64,000 nucleotides of DNA from DAOUJW01 sp965218945 (lineage in GTDB: Bacteria; Chloroflexota; Dehalococcoidia; Lucifugimonadales; UBA2985), in NCBI GenBank assembly GCA_965218945.1, contig OZ244718.1:186001-250000 (forward strand), in the 5' to 3' direction. The position numbers were made by a program, and so were the translations under genes. The notes under the pieces are model-generated. The model saw only the letters and a list, made by a program, of their open reading frames with translations. It was not told the DNA's origin and searched no databases. This document shows positions 15,760 through 24,541 of this stretch, piece by piece. Numbering within the stretch: position 1 is the first letter of the stretch; the number at the start of each line of letters is the position of its first letter.

Positions 15760-16329
15760 ATGGTCCTGAGCGACCGCACCATCAAGGAGGAGCTGGCGAA
15801 GGGAAGAATTGTCATAGAGCCTCTGGACCCTTCCGACATTCAACCCGCCAGCGTGGACCTGCACCTGGACCGCAAGCTGCTGGTGTTCCGCAACACACGG
15901 CAGCCCTACATAGACGTGCGGAAGGACTTGCCTGACCTTACGGAGATTGAGGAGATACCCGATGACACGCCCTTCATCCTGCACCCGGGCGAGTTCGTAC
16001 TGGCCAGCACGCTGGAGTCCGTCACTCTGCCCGATGACGTGGTGGCCAGGCTGGAGGGGAAGAGCTCCCTGGGAAGAATTGGCCTGCTCATTCACTCCAC
16101 TGCCGGCTATGTGGACCCCGGCTGGAGCGGGCACCTGACCCTGGAGCTGAGCAACGTTGCCAACCTGCCCGTCACCCTCTACTACCGGATGAAGATCGGC
16201 CAGATATCCTTCCTGAGGCTGACCACACCGGCCGACAACCTGTACGGATCTCCGGTTCTGGGCAGCAAGTACCAGGGGCAGGTAGAGCCCACAGCCAGCC
16301 GCTTTTTCAAGGACTTTAGCAAGGACTAG
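15760..16329 (+). CDS. dcd: dCTP deaminase
   Basis: A 189-residue protein; ATG 15760 follows AGGAGGG by five bases. Family signature: MVLSDRTIKEELAKGRIVIEPLDPSDIQPASVDLHLD, then FILHPGEFVLASTLESVTLPDDVVARLEGKSSLGRIGLLIHSTAGYVDPGW and QISFLRL. Catalytic Glu and the substrate-binding SSLGRIGL are intact. It makes dUTP (or dUMP if bifunctional) from dCTP; the bifunctional form cannot be told by eye. It is the first gene of the dcd-rib operon; ribD starts nine bases later. Confidence 0.95.
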   Translation: MVLSDRTIKEELAKGRIVIEPLDPSDIQPASVDLHLDRKLLVFRNTRQPYIDVRKDLPDLTEIEEIPDDTPFILHPGEFVLASTLESVTLPDDVVARLEGKSSLGRIGLLIHSTAGYVDPGWSGHLTLELSNVANLPVTLYYRMKIGQISFLRLTTPADNLYGSPVLGSKYQGQVEPTASRFFKDFSKD

Positions 16330-16337
16330 AATTCTGC

Positions 16338-17420
16338 ATGGACTACATGAAAAGGGCCATAGAGCTGGCCCGAGAGGCCCTGGGTCGTTCCAGCCCCAAC
16401 CCTCCTGTGGGCGCTGTGATAGTGAAGGACGGCCGGATAGTAGGGGAGGGCAGTACGATGCCCCGCGGCCAAGCCCATGCCGAGGTCATAGCTCTGAGGC
16501 AGGCGGGGCAGCAGGCCAAGGGCGCCGTATTGTATACCACCCTGGAGCCGTGCTGCCACTTTGGAAGGACGCCTCCGTGCACAAGGGACATCATACAGGC
16601 GGGCATTGTCGAGGTGCACACAGCCCTCGTAGACCCCAACCCTCTGGTTAACGGCATGGGCCTGGCCGAGCTCAGAGAGGCCGGAGTCGAGACCTTCCTG
16701 GAGGAGGAGTGGGAAGAGGCCGTGGAAGTGACGGAGGTCTACGTCAGGTTTGTCACTACAGGCCTGCCCTTTGTGATAGCCAAGTTCGCCATGAGCATCG
16801 ACGGCAAGATAGCCTCCGTGTCGGGCGATTCCAAGTGGATCACGTCCGAGGAGGCCCGCTGCGACGCCAGGGTCCTGCGGGGGCAGGTCGACGCCGTAGC
16901 CGTCGGCATCGAGACTGCCCTGAGCGACGATCCCAGGCTGACAGCGCGTGACATGGACGGCAATACCTCCGATAGACAGCCCCTGCGCATAGTGATCGAC
17001 AGCTCCGCTCGCACCCCACCGACTTCCCAGCTGTTTCGGGAGCCCGGCCCGGTGATGGTGGCCGTCGCCAATGCCACCGAGGAAAGCAAGGCCGGCCTGT
17101 GCGCCGCGGGCGCGCAGGTCGTTCCCGTACCCGCCGCCGACGGCTCCGTTGACCTCCAGGCCCTTCTGAAAGTCCTGGGGGAGCAGGAGATAACCAGCCT
17201 CATGGTGGAGGGCGGGGGTAGGCTGGTGGGGTCTCTGTTCGACCTGGGCCTGGTGGACAAGGTCATAGCATACATTGCGCCGGTGGTTCTTGGAGGAAGG
17301 GAGTCGCCGACGCCGGTCGCCGGCGCGGGCGCGGCCACTATGGAGGAAGCGCTGCGCCTCAAACGGACCAGGGTGGACGTAATCGGACAGGACGTCGTAA
17401 TGACGGGATATGTGAGGTAA
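16338..17420 (+). CDS. ribD: bifunctional riboflavin deaminase/reductase
   Basis: A 360-residue enzyme carrying the second and third steps of riboflavin synthesis. The N-terminal deaminase domain has zinc ligands His47 (HAE), Cys72 and Cys81 (EPCCHFGRTPPCT). The C-terminal reductase domain begins near residue 145 (PFVIAKFAMSIDGKIAS, SKWITSEEARCDARVLRGQVDAVAVG) and ends with VMTGYVR. Both domains have normal length. The stop is six bases before ribE; the operon order is dcd-ribD-ribE-ribBA-ribH. Confidence 0.97.
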   Translation: MDYMKRAIELAREALGRSSPNPPVGAVIVKDGRIVGEGSTMPRGQAHAEVIALRQAGQQAKGAVLYTTLEPCCHFGRTPPCTRDIIQAGIVEVHTALVDPNPLVNGMGLAELREAGVETFLEEEWEEAVEVTEVYVRFVTTGLPFVIAKFAMSIDGKIASVSGDSKWITSEEARCDARVLRGQVDAVAVGIETALSDDPRLTARDMDGNTSDRQPLRIVIDSSARTPPTSQLFREPGPVMVAVANATEESKAGLCAAGAQVVPVPAADGSVDLQALLKVLGEQEITSLMVEGGGRLVGSLFDLGLVDKVIAYIAPVVLGGRESPTPVAGAGAATMEEALRLKRTRVDVIGQDVVMTGYVR

Positions 17421-17426
17421 GGTCGG

Positions 17427-18008
17427 ATGTTTACCGGTATCGTGCAGGAAATCGGCAGAGCGAGGGAGAACGGCGGCTCCTCCCTCATCATTGAAGCCGC
17501 GGCATCGCTGGACGGCCTGAAGTTGGGCGACAGCATAGCCGTCAACGGGACGTGTCTCACGGTGGCATCCCTGGACGAAGGGAGCTTCTCGGTGGACACT
17601 ATGCCCGAGACCCTGAGACGCACCAACCTGGGGCTTCTGACACCCGGCGCGCCAGTGAATCTTGAGCAGGCCCTAACCCTTAGTACGCCATTGGGAGGTC
17701 ACATAACCCAGGGGCACGTGGACGCTACGGGATCCCTGGTCTCCACCGACCCTGAAGGCGATGCCCTGATGATGCGGTTTGAAGCTCCCCCGCAGGTGAT
17801 GAAGTACGTTGTGGAGAAGGGCTTTATAGCCGTGGACGGCATAAGCCTCACTGTGGTGGAGTGGGACGAATCGTCCTTCACCGTATCTGTGGTAAGATAT
17901 ACACAGGACAATACCAATCTGGGCGTGCGTAAGCCCGGGGACGTGGTCAACCTGGAGGTGGACATCCTGGCCAAGTACGCGGAGAAGCTGCTGGCGGCTC
18001 GTCAATGA
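17427..18008 (+). CDS. ribE: riboflavin synthase, alpha subunit
   Basis: A 193-residue protein with two lumazine-binding barrels: MFTGIVQEIG opens the first, with LGDSIAVNGTCLTV; the second has GHITQGHVDATG and FIAVDGISLTVV. It dismutates two dimethyl-ribityllumazine molecules to give riboflavin. Start ATG follows ribD by six bases with GGTCGG as a weak ribosome site, consistent with translational coupling. The C-terminal segment DILAKYAEKLL is present, so it is full-length. Confidence 0.97.
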   Translation: MFTGIVQEIGRARENGGSSLIIEAAASLDGLKLGDSIAVNGTCLTVASLDEGSFSVDTMPETLRRTNLGLLTPGAPVNLEQALTLSTPLGGHITQGHVDATGSLVSTDPEGDALMMRFEAPPQVMKYVVEKGFIAVDGISLTVVEWDESSFTVSVVRYTQDNTNLGVRKPGDVVNLEVDILAKYAEKLLAARQ

Positions 18009-18068
18009 CTTGGCGGGCATGGGCCGGGCTGTCTGTAGATCAACCATCTTCTATAGGGAGGGGCGACA

Positions 18069-19283
18069 ATGGCTCTAGTTAGCGTTGAAGAGGGAATAAA
18101 GGACTTCCAGGACGGGAAGATGGTCATCATTGTCGATGACGAGGACAGGGAGAACGAGGGCGATCTTGCCGTAGCCTCGGAGAAGGTCACGCCTGAGATC
18201 ATCAACTTCATGGCAACTCACGGTCGCGGCCTTATCTGCGCCCCCATTATCGGCCAGCGCCTGGAGCAGCTCAAGCTGCCCATAATGGTGGACGACAACA
18301 CCTCCCGCAACACCACCGCCTTTACGGTGTCAATCGACGTGAGGAAGGGCGCCACAACCGGCATCTCCGCCTTCGACCGCTCCGCTACAATCCAGGCCAT
18401 GATAGACCCAATGACCGAGCCGGAGGACCTGGCGAGGCCGGGCCACATCTTCCCCTTGCGCTATCAGGAGGGGGGAGTCCTGGTGCGAGCCGGCCAGACG
18501 GAGGGGTCGGTGGACCTGGCTAAGCTGGCGGGTCTGTACCCCGCCGCCGTTATCTGTGAGGTCATGGCGGACGACGGCACTATGGCGCGGATGCCTCAGC
18601 TGGAGACGTTCACCGAGCGTTTCGGCATAAAGATAGTCAGCGTTGCCCAGATAATCGCCTACCGGCGCCTACACGAGACGATGGTGGACAGGGTGGCGGA
18701 GGCGAGGCTGCCCACCAGGTACGGCGATTTCACCGCCGTCGCATACAAGAGCGCTGTGGACGCCGCGGAGCACCTGGCCCTGGTTATGGGCGACGTTAGC
18801 AACGAGGAGCCGCACCTGGTCAGGGTACACAGCGAGTGCCTCACCGGGGACGTCTTCGGCAGCCAGCGGTGCGACTGCGGCGCTCAAATAGACCTGGCTC
18901 TTCAACGCATTGCGGAAGAGGGTCGAGGGGTCTTCCTCTACATGCGCCAGGAGGGCAGGGGCATTGGACTGCACAACAAGATAAAGGCCTACGCCCTCCA
19001 GGACAGTGGCCTGGATACGGTGGAGGCCAACGTCCAGCTTGGCTTCAGCCCGGACCTGCGCCACTACGGCATCGGCGCTCAGATCCTGGTTGACTTGGGC
19101 ATCAAGAATATGCGACTGCTCACCAACAACCCCAAGAAGGTGATTGGACTGGAGTCCTACGGCATCAATCTGGTGGAGCGCGTTCCCATCATTGTGCCCA
19201 CGAACGCCGAGAATGAGCAGTACATGGAGACCAAGCGCGACAAGCTGGGCCACCTGCTGGGGATTGAAGAGGCCAAGGGTTGA
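18069..19283 (+). CDS. ribBA: bifunctional DHBP synthase/GTP cyclohydrolase II
   Basis: A 404-residue fusion. The N-terminal half (about 1-205) is 3,4-dihydroxy-2-butanone 4-phosphate synthase: VIIVDDEDRENEGDL, FMATHGRGLICAP and ISAFDRSATI are the metal and substrate sites. The C-terminal half is GTP cyclohydrolase II, with zinc ligands in SECLTGDVFGSQRCDCGAQ and the catalytic MRQEGRGIGLHNKI. It supplies both precursors for the pathway. A ribosome site GGGAGGGG precedes ATG. Its stop overlaps the ribH start. Confidence 0.97.
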   Translation: MALVSVEEGIKDFQDGKMVIIVDDEDRENEGDLAVASEKVTPEIINFMATHGRGLICAPIIGQRLEQLKLPIMVDDNTSRNTTAFTVSIDVRKGATTGISAFDRSATIQAMIDPMTEPEDLARPGHIFPLRYQEGGVLVRAGQTEGSVDLAKLAGLYPAAVICEVMADDGTMARMPQLETFTERFGIKIVSVAQIIAYRRLHETMVDRVAEARLPTRYGDFTAVAYKSAVDAAEHLALVMGDVSNEEPHLVRVHSECLTGDVFGSQRCDCGAQIDLALQRIAEEGRGVFLYMRQEGRGIGLHNKIKAYALQDSGLDTVEANVQLGFSPDLRHYGIGAQILVDLGIKNMRLLTNNPKKVIGLESYGINLVERVPIIVPTNAENEQYMETKRDKLGHLLGIEEAKG

Positions 19284-19795
19284 AGGGGCCTTCCTTCGAG
19301 GAGGAGCCGCAGGGCCCGGGGCTACACACCAGAGGCGGGCTGGACGCTAGCGGACTGAAGATAGCAATAGTAGCCTCCAGCTTCAACCGATTTGTCACAT
19401 CCAGGCTGGTCGAGGGGGCCTGCGAGGGCCTGATGGCCCACGGGTTCGAGGAGACCGACCTTCACGTCTCATGGGTCCCGGGCGCTTTCGAGCTGCCCCT
19501 TGCGGCTTCGGAAATGGCCAGGAGCGGGAGGTGGGACGCCTTGGTGTGCGTGGGCGCAGTCATACGTGGCGAGACTTCCCACTTCGACTTTGTGGCCGGA
19601 GAAGCGGCCCGTGGCATTGCCGCCGCCTCTCGCGAGACGGGCGTGCCAATAGCCTTTGGCGTTCTCACCACGGACACGGAGGAGCAGGCGCTGGAGAGGG
19701 CCGGAGGCAAAGTGGGCAACAAGGGCTACGAGGCGGCCCTTACGGCCATTGAGATGGCAAACTTGCTGCGTCAACTGAGGGAAGCGAAGGGCTGA
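19280..19795 (+). CDS. ribH: 6,7-dimethyl-8-ribityllumazine synthase
   Basis: A 171-residue enzyme. The family core IAIVASSFNRFVTSRLVEGAC, SWVPGAFELPLAA, CVGAVIRGETSHFDFVAGE and PIAFGVLTTDTEEQALERAG with GNKGYEAA is complete, including the catalytic His. The reading frame starts with TTG overlapping the ribBA stop; this gives an N-terminal extension of about 24 residues compared with many homologues, so a later start is possible. It is the last gene of the rib operon. No FMN riboswitch was seen upstream of the operon. Confidence 0.95.
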   Translation: MKGPSFEEEPQGPGLHTRGGLDASGLKIAIVASSFNRFVTSRLVEGACEGLMAHGFEETDLHVSWVPGAFELPLAASEMARSGRWDALVCVGAVIRGETSHFDFVAGEAARGIAAASRETGVPIAFGVLTTDTEEQALERAGGKVGNKGYEAALTAIEMANLLRQLREAKG

Positions 19796-19811
19796 CCAGG
19801 TTCTTAGTCGG

Positions 19812-19976
19812 TTACCTTAAATCTTGTTGCCGCGCCGGACCCGCAGAGGCCTCGGAGGCGCGCGTGTTGTCCACCTGCATCAACTCCACCACCATTTTAA
19901 GGCCAGGTGTGTGCCCTGAGATGCGAATCCTGTCCCCAACCTTCAGGGTGTCCGTGATCTCTGTCCCGGTCACTAG
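19812..19976 (-). pseudogene. 3' part of a small EF-Tu-domain-2-like gene, cut by an IS
   Basis: This minus-strand frame encodes about 54 residues (LVTGTEITDTLKVGDRIRISGH..., ...ELMQVDNTRASEASAG) ending in a TAA. The 'LKVGDRIRISGHT' segment resembles the beta-barrel of EF-Tu domain 2-like small proteins. The frame continues across the insertion: joining base 21541 to 19976 (one CTAG kept) links it to MQRLKVGRESDFFAHP, giving an uninterrupted 70-residue protein. The IS therefore inactivated a real gene. Confidence 0.65.
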
Positions 19977-21536
19977 CAGCCTGTCCGAGAAACACGGTTG
20001 GCGAGTGGTTGGGTGTATGATAGGGCCAGTCCAGTAGCGGGGAGTTGTTGATGAGCAAGACCTACCTTCCCTACGAACCCGACCAGCAGTTACTGTTGCC
20101 AGCGGCGTTGCAGGAGTGGCTGCCTGACGACCATCTGGCCTACTTCATATCCGACGTGGTGGACCAGTTGGACATGTCGGAGGTCACCGCTCGCTACGAG
20201 CGGGAACGGCGTGGCGGGCCTCCGTATCATCCACGGATGATGGTCAAGGCGTTGCTGTATGGCTACTGCGTGGGGGTGGCGTCCTCACGGCGCATCGCCC
20301 GGCGTCTCCACGAGGACATCGCCTTCAGGGTGTTGGCGGCGAACAACACACCGGACTTCCGGACCATCTCCGACTTTCGCAAGGATAATCTGGATGCGCT
20401 GTCGGGCCTGTTCATACAGGTACTGGCGTTGTGCCAGCAGGCGGGGCTGGTGAAGCTGGGGCACGTGTCGCTGGACGGCACGAAGGTCAAGGCCAACGCA
20501 TCGAAGCATAAGGCGATGAGTTATGGACGCATGAAGGAGAGGGAAGCGCAGTTGGCGGCGGAGGTAGCGGAGTTGTTGCGACAGGCTCAGGCAGCGGATG
20601 ATGAGGAAGACCGGCGGTACGGCAAAGACAAGCGTGGAGATGAGTTGCCGGAGGAGTTGGCCTTTCGAGAGGGTCGGTTGGAGAAGATACGGGAAGCCAT
20701 GGCGGCGCTGGAAGCCGAGGCGCAGGCGGCTGCCGAACAGGCCGAGGCCGAAGGTGGTAAGCGCCCGGGTGTGCCCGACGACAAGGCCCAGCGCAACTTC
20801 ACTGATACCGAGTCGCGCATCATCCCCGCACCTGGAGGAAAGGACTTTCTGCAAGGGTACAACTGTCAGGCGGTGGTGGACAGCGCTCACCAGGTGATCG
20901 TGGCGGCGCGGGCCACCAACCAGACTTCGGATAAGCAACAGGCTGCGGCGATGATGGAGGAGACCATCGACAACGTCGGCGCAGTCCCCAGGGAAGTATC
21001 CGCCGATGCCGGCTACTACTCGGCAAAGGCAGTCGACGAGCTTTATGCTCTGGGCGTGGACCCGTTCGTCGCGCCGGAGCAGACCCGCCACGGCCGGGTT
21101 GTGCCACCCGCGCCCCGAGGTCGCATACCCATCCATCTGTCTCCCAGGGACCGGATGCGACGGAAGTTACAGACCAGGCGGGGTCGGCAGCGCTACGCTT
21201 TGCGGATGCAAACTGTGGAGCCGGTATTCGGCCAGATCAAGCAGGGCCGGGGATTCCGGCAGTTCCTGCTGCGGGGACTGGAGAAGGTGAACGGCGAATG
21301 GTAGCTGATCTGCACGGGCCACAACCTGCTCAAACTGTTCCGCTTTGGGGTCAATCTTCACAGGAAAGCACGTGGCGGTGGGCCAGCCCAACGCATCAGG
21401 AACTCTTGCCGAGGTAATGAGCACGGCGCTATTCGCAAAGCTATCTGGGGGCTGGCTGGGGCAACCGGCACAATTAGTTGTCGCGATCCATTGTCGCTGA
21501 CCCGCATGCACCGTTAGATAATCCTCGGACGGGCTG
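19977..21536 (+). mobile_element. insertion sequence copy 1 (1560 bp, IS1182-like), CTAG target duplication
   Basis: The ends are imperfect inverted repeats with core AGCCYGTCCGAG, and CTAG lies directly outside both (19973-19976 and 21537-21540). Length is exactly the same as copy 2 at 55358-56917 and the two are nearly identical. It carries a single transposase gene. Insertion splits a small minus-strand gene (19812-19976 and 21537-21588). Confidence 0.9.
20051..21304 (+). pseudogene. transposase of IS copy 1, cut short by a nonsense codon
   Basis: A 417-residue frame, MSKTYLPYEPDQQLLLPAAL onward: DUF772-type N-terminus (YHPRMMVKALLYGYCVGVASSRRIARRLHED), DDE segment VSLDGTKVKANASKHKAMSYGRM, a charged helical insert, VSADAGYYSAKAVDELYALG and RMQTVEPVFGQIKQGRGFRQFLLRG. 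The third acidic residue (VEPVFGQIK) is retained. TAG at 21302-21304 replaces TCG of copy 2, so about 71 C-terminal residues are lost, although the frame after the stop is intact. It is probably inactive or weak unless read through. Confidence 0.9.
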
Positions 21537-21588
21537 CTAGGGGATGGGCGAAGAAGTCGCTCTCACGGCCCACTTTCAACCTCTGCAT
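21537..21588 (-). pseudogene. 5' part of the small EF-Tu-domain-2-like gene, cut by an IS
   Basis: ATG at 21588 follows TGAGGAAAAGG, a good ribosome site. Sixteen codons (MQRLKVGRESDFFAHP) run into the CTAG at the IS right end. Joined to 19976 they give a 70-residue frame; see 19812-19976. Confidence 0.6.
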
Positions 21589-21773
21589 GGCCTTTTCCTC
21601 ATTCCCGCTGGTTGAGTTGCGAGTATAGGTAATTGTATACAAATGCAAAAGCGGGCCTTATGGGCCCGCGTCCTTGTCCTCTTTCTTGAGGTACTCCCAA
21701 CAGCTATCCCGGCTAAAAGCAGGAAGCTGGACAGGGTTTTGGAGAGGTTCCGCTCTGTTGTCGACCATTGCAC

Positions 21774-21989
21774 TCACCCATCGTTCTGCTCCTCTGGAGC
21801 GACAACGGCTTTGATAATGCCCAAGTCTACAGAGTGCGCTTGGAGCGTCGTGAGGATGCTATCGAGCTTCTCGTTTATGTCTGTAAATCCCTGGGCATGG
21901 GCATTGAGGATCGTTCCTACATTCTCCAGGATGTTCGCCACAATGTTTTGAGTAGCTTCCAGGTGAGTCAGTCTCTCTTCAGTAGTCAT
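21774..21989 (-). CDS. small acidic coiled-coil protein
   Basis: A 71-residue protein with AGGAAGGGAACGAAG before ATG. It opens MTTEERLTHLEATQN, then a heptad helix (IVANILENVGTILNAHAQGFTDINEKLDSILTTLQAHSVDLG) and an acidic tail APEEQNDG. No membrane span. Its first 12 residues are like those of the coiled-coil membrane protein at 8163. Function unknown; probably an oligomerising accessory protein. Confidence 0.6.
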   Translation of the reverse strand: MTTEERLTHLEATQNIVANILENVGTILNAHAQGFTDINEKLDSILTTLQAHSVDLGIIKAVVAPEEQNDG

Positions 21990-22115
21990 CTTCGTTCCCT
22001 TCCTGCCGTTTCGCGTTATATTGTACGCTCTGGGCTCTGGTTTTGCATCCCTCGGGTGATTAAAGTCAGGTAGATGTCGGACACCAGCGAGAGAGATGAA
22101 AGGGAAGTATGCTGG

Positions 22116-22355
22116 TCAAACGCCGCCGAAACTCGGTCGAGAATGTCCCGGAAACCTCTCAGGGATCCCGATGGACAGCTCCAGAATGTCATCCTGTTGT
22201 GACCGTTCAACTGCGTTCGTGGACGAACCTATTGGGACATCTTCCCCATTAGCCAGCATATCTTCTACTATCAAGATTGCCGCCTCGTGAAGAGCTTGTG
22301 TAGCTTCTTCCTGAGTGTATCCCCATGTTGAGCATCCGCGCCGCGTGCTGCTGGA
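22116..22355 (-). pseudogene. 5'-truncated HicB-like antitoxin relic
   Basis: The minus-strand frame reads GCSTWGYTQEEATQALHEAAILIVEDMLANGEDVP and ends at a TGA (22116). 'GC-x-TWGYT-x-EEA' plus the helix is the second half of the HicB fold. In-frame TAA at 22356-22358 removes the expected first strands, and no start codon or hicA partner is present. I treat it as a decayed remnant. Confidence 0.55.
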
Positions 22356-22387
22356 TTACAATAAGGCGGCGGCTACTTCCCAGCGTG

Positions 22388-23245
22388 TCAGCCGCTGTCC
22401 AGGGCCTCGAAGAGGTCCGTGTACCTGACGCCCGCATCCAGTGGAGGCAATACCTGGGAGAAGTGCTCCTTGGAGAAGAACTCTCGCCTGACCTCCTCCG
22501 GCAGCCGGTTGAAGAAGTCCGTGGGCTTGTGTTGGGTGCGGTGACAGGCAACCACCTCCAGCTTGGTCTCGTACATGTGTCCCACGTCCATCACCACCGT
22601 TACGGCATCGTCCGGCGTCCCGATCTCGTCGGGGTCGACAGGCTCGTCTTCCGGCTGGTCCTCCTCGGGGATGGTCTTGGCCAGGGCCTCTATCCTGCTG
22701 TAGGGAATGGCAACATAGAACAGCCTCTGCGGTGAGTGAGGCTCTACCCCCCGATTTATCTGGTCAGGGTACATATCCGGGTCGCCCGCCGCGTGGAAGG
22801 CCGCCTCCGCGTACCTGCTCATGGCCACGTGGTCCGGGTGTCCGTATATGTCCTCCTGGTCGTAGGTAACTATAACGTCCGGGCGGATCTGCCGTATCAG
22901 GTGCACCACCCTTCCTATCACGTCCTCCGAGCGCGCCATGTTGAGGGACTGGGGGTCTCGATTGTCCCTGGTGCCCGCCATGCCTGAGTCCCTGTACCCC
23001 AGGATGTGCGGCTGGTGAATTCCCATTGCGCGGCAGGCTTCCCTGAGCTCCTCCTCTCGCACAGCTCCCAACACGTCCCTGTAGGCCAGTTTCGGGTCGC
23101 TGATGGTGCCGGCCTCACCCTTGGTGGCGCAAATCAGGTACACGTCCACGCCCTGAGCGGCGTAGCTTGCAAGGCTCCCGGCGGCGGGATAGGACTCGTC
23201 GTCCGGGTGGGCGAATATCGCCAGAAGAGACCTCTGTTGTGTCAT
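22388..23245 (-). CDS. PIG-L family N-acetyl sugar deacetylase
   Basis: A 285-residue LmbE/PIG-L protein. Zinc ligands are in LLAIFAHPDDESYPAAG (AHPDDE) and EDIYGHPDHVAMSRYA. Other family parts are VYLICATKGEAGTISDP and LREACRAMGIHQPHILGYRDSGM. Family enzymes remove acetyl from N-acetylglucosamine conjugates, for example in mycothiol or bacillithiol synthesis or antibiotic formation; the substrate here is not known. It is divergent from the ArsA-like gene with about 78 bases between, where a promoter is visible for the ArsA side. Confidence 0.9.
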   Translation of the reverse strand: MTQQRSLLAIFAHPDDESYPAAGSLASYAAQGVDVYLICATKGEAGTISDPKLAYRDVLGAVREEELREACRAMGIHQPHILGYRDSGMAGTRDNRDPQSLNMARSEDVIGRVVHLIRQIRPDVIVTYDQEDIYGHPDHVAMSRYAEAAFHAAGDPDMYPDQINRGVEPHSPQRLFYVAIPYSRIEALAKTIPEEDQPEDEPVDPDEIGTPDDAVTVVMDVGHMYETKLEVVACHRTQHKPTDFFNRLPEEVRREFFSKEHFSQVLPPLDAGVRYTDLFEALDSG

Positions 23246-23268
23246 TGCTCGACACCTCTTTAGCTAGC

Positions 23269-23298
23269 TTGCGATTGTTTGTGACCGGAGCCTATAAT
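23269..23298 (+). promoter_or_regulatory. sigma70-type promoter of the ArsA-like gene
   Basis: TTGCGA (23269-23274), an 18-base spacer and a perfect TATAAT (23293-23298), about 26 bases before the ATG at 23324. The ribosome site is AGGAGGT. The divergent PIG-L gene starts at 23245. Confidence 0.6.
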
Positions 23299-23323
23299 GG
23301 GCGACAGGAGGTAACCGAAAAAC

Positions 23324-24532
23324 ATGCGGATTATACTATACACTGGCAAGGGTGGCGTAGGAAAGACCAGCATAGCCGCCGCTACTGCCCTCAGAGCCGC
23401 CGATATGGGGCACAGGACCCTGGTGATGAGCACCGACGTTGCTCATAGCCTGGCGGACTCCTTTGACATGGAGCTTGAAGCCGAGCCAACCCCGATAGCC
23501 GACAACCTTTGGGGCCAGGAGATTGACGTCCTGAAGGAGATGCAGACCCACTGGAGCATTGTGCAGGACTGGCTTGCCGCCCTCATGCAGTGGCAGGGTA
23601 TGGACGAGGTGGTGGCAGAGGAGGTGGCGGTGCTGCCGGGTATGGAGGAGATGGTGGGCCTGCTCAATATCACCCATCACTACGATAGCGGGCAGTTCGA
23701 CACCATTATAGTCGACTGCGCCCCCACCGGAGAGACCCTGAGACTCCTGAGCTTCCCGGAGATGGCCCGCTGGTACATGCGCAAGCTCTTTCCCATCGAG
23801 CGGAGGGTAGCCACCGCTCTGGGGCCTATGGCCCGCGGCCTGTTCAATCTCCCGGTGCCGGACCCGAAGGTGTTCGATTCAATTCAGGACCTGTTTCACG
23901 GGCTGGAGAGGATGAGGGACATCCTGGGCGACCCGGAACAATCCTCCGTACGGCTGGTTATGAACCCGGAGAAAATGGTGATTCGGGAGACCCAGCGCAC
24001 TTTTACGTATCTGAACCTGTACGGCTACTACACGGACCTCATAGTGTGCAACCGCCTGTTGCCGGATTCCGTAGAGGACGGTTTCTTCAAGATGTGGAAG
24101 GACTCTCAGTCCAAATACTTCCAGCTCATCGAAGAGGGCTTTGCCCCATTGCCAATCCGCGTATCGCATCTCCTGGACCGGGAGGTGGTTGGCCTGGAAC
24201 CCTTGAGGGAGATGGGTCTGTCCCTGTTTGAAGAAGACGACCCCACTGCCATTTTCTACGAAGGCTCCACCCAGACCGTGACACGGGAAGACGACGGGCA
24301 CGTGATGACCGTCAATCTGCCCTTCATGGACAGGGAGGACATCAACCTGATGCAGCATGGAGATGAGCTGGTGATCCAGGCCGGGCAGCATCGCCGCAAC
24401 ATAGTCCTGCCGCGGATACTGGTGGACCTCCCCGTAAAGGTTGCCCGGATGGAGGGCTCGTCACTGAAGCTGAAGTTTGAGGACAAGTCTCCGAGACCCC
24501 GAAAAAGGAATTCGAAAACGAAGAGCAGCTAG
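23324..24532 (+). CDS. ArsA/GET3-family ATPase
   Basis: A 402-residue single-copy ATPase. The deviant Walker A is GKGGVGKTSIAAATALRAA near residue 8, switch I is MSTDVAHSLADSF, and the Walker B/switch II region is DTIIVDCAPTGETLRLLSFPEM (D-x-A-P-T-G). A GET3-like central region follows (VMNPEKMVIRETQRTFTYLNLYGYY), then a C-terminal beta domain (MTVNLPFMDREDINLMQHGDELVIQAG...ILVDLPVKVARM) like the HSP20-type domain of some plant and bacterial ArsA proteins. No arsenic genes are nearby, so tail-anchored-protein or other membrane targeting is more likely than arsenite export. The next small gene starts 9 bases later. Confidence 0.9.
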   Translation: MRIILYTGKGGVGKTSIAAATALRAADMGHRTLVMSTDVAHSLADSFDMELEAEPTPIADNLWGQEIDVLKEMQTHWSIVQDWLAALMQWQGMDEVVAEEVAVLPGMEEMVGLLNITHHYDSGQFDTIIVDCAPTGETLRLLSFPEMARWYMRKLFPIERRVATALGPMARGLFNLPVPDPKVFDSIQDLFHGLERMRDILGDPEQSSVRLVMNPEKMVIRETQRTFTYLNLYGYYTDLIVCNRLLPDSVEDGFFKMWKDSQSKYFQLIEEGFAPLPIRVSHLLDREVVGLEPLREMGLSLFEEDDPTAIFYEGSTQTVTREDDGHVMTVNLPFMDREDINLMQHGDELVIQAGQHRRNIVLPRILVDLPVKVARMEGSSLKLKFEDKSPRPRKRNSKTKSS

Positions 24533-24541
24533 GAGTGAGAG

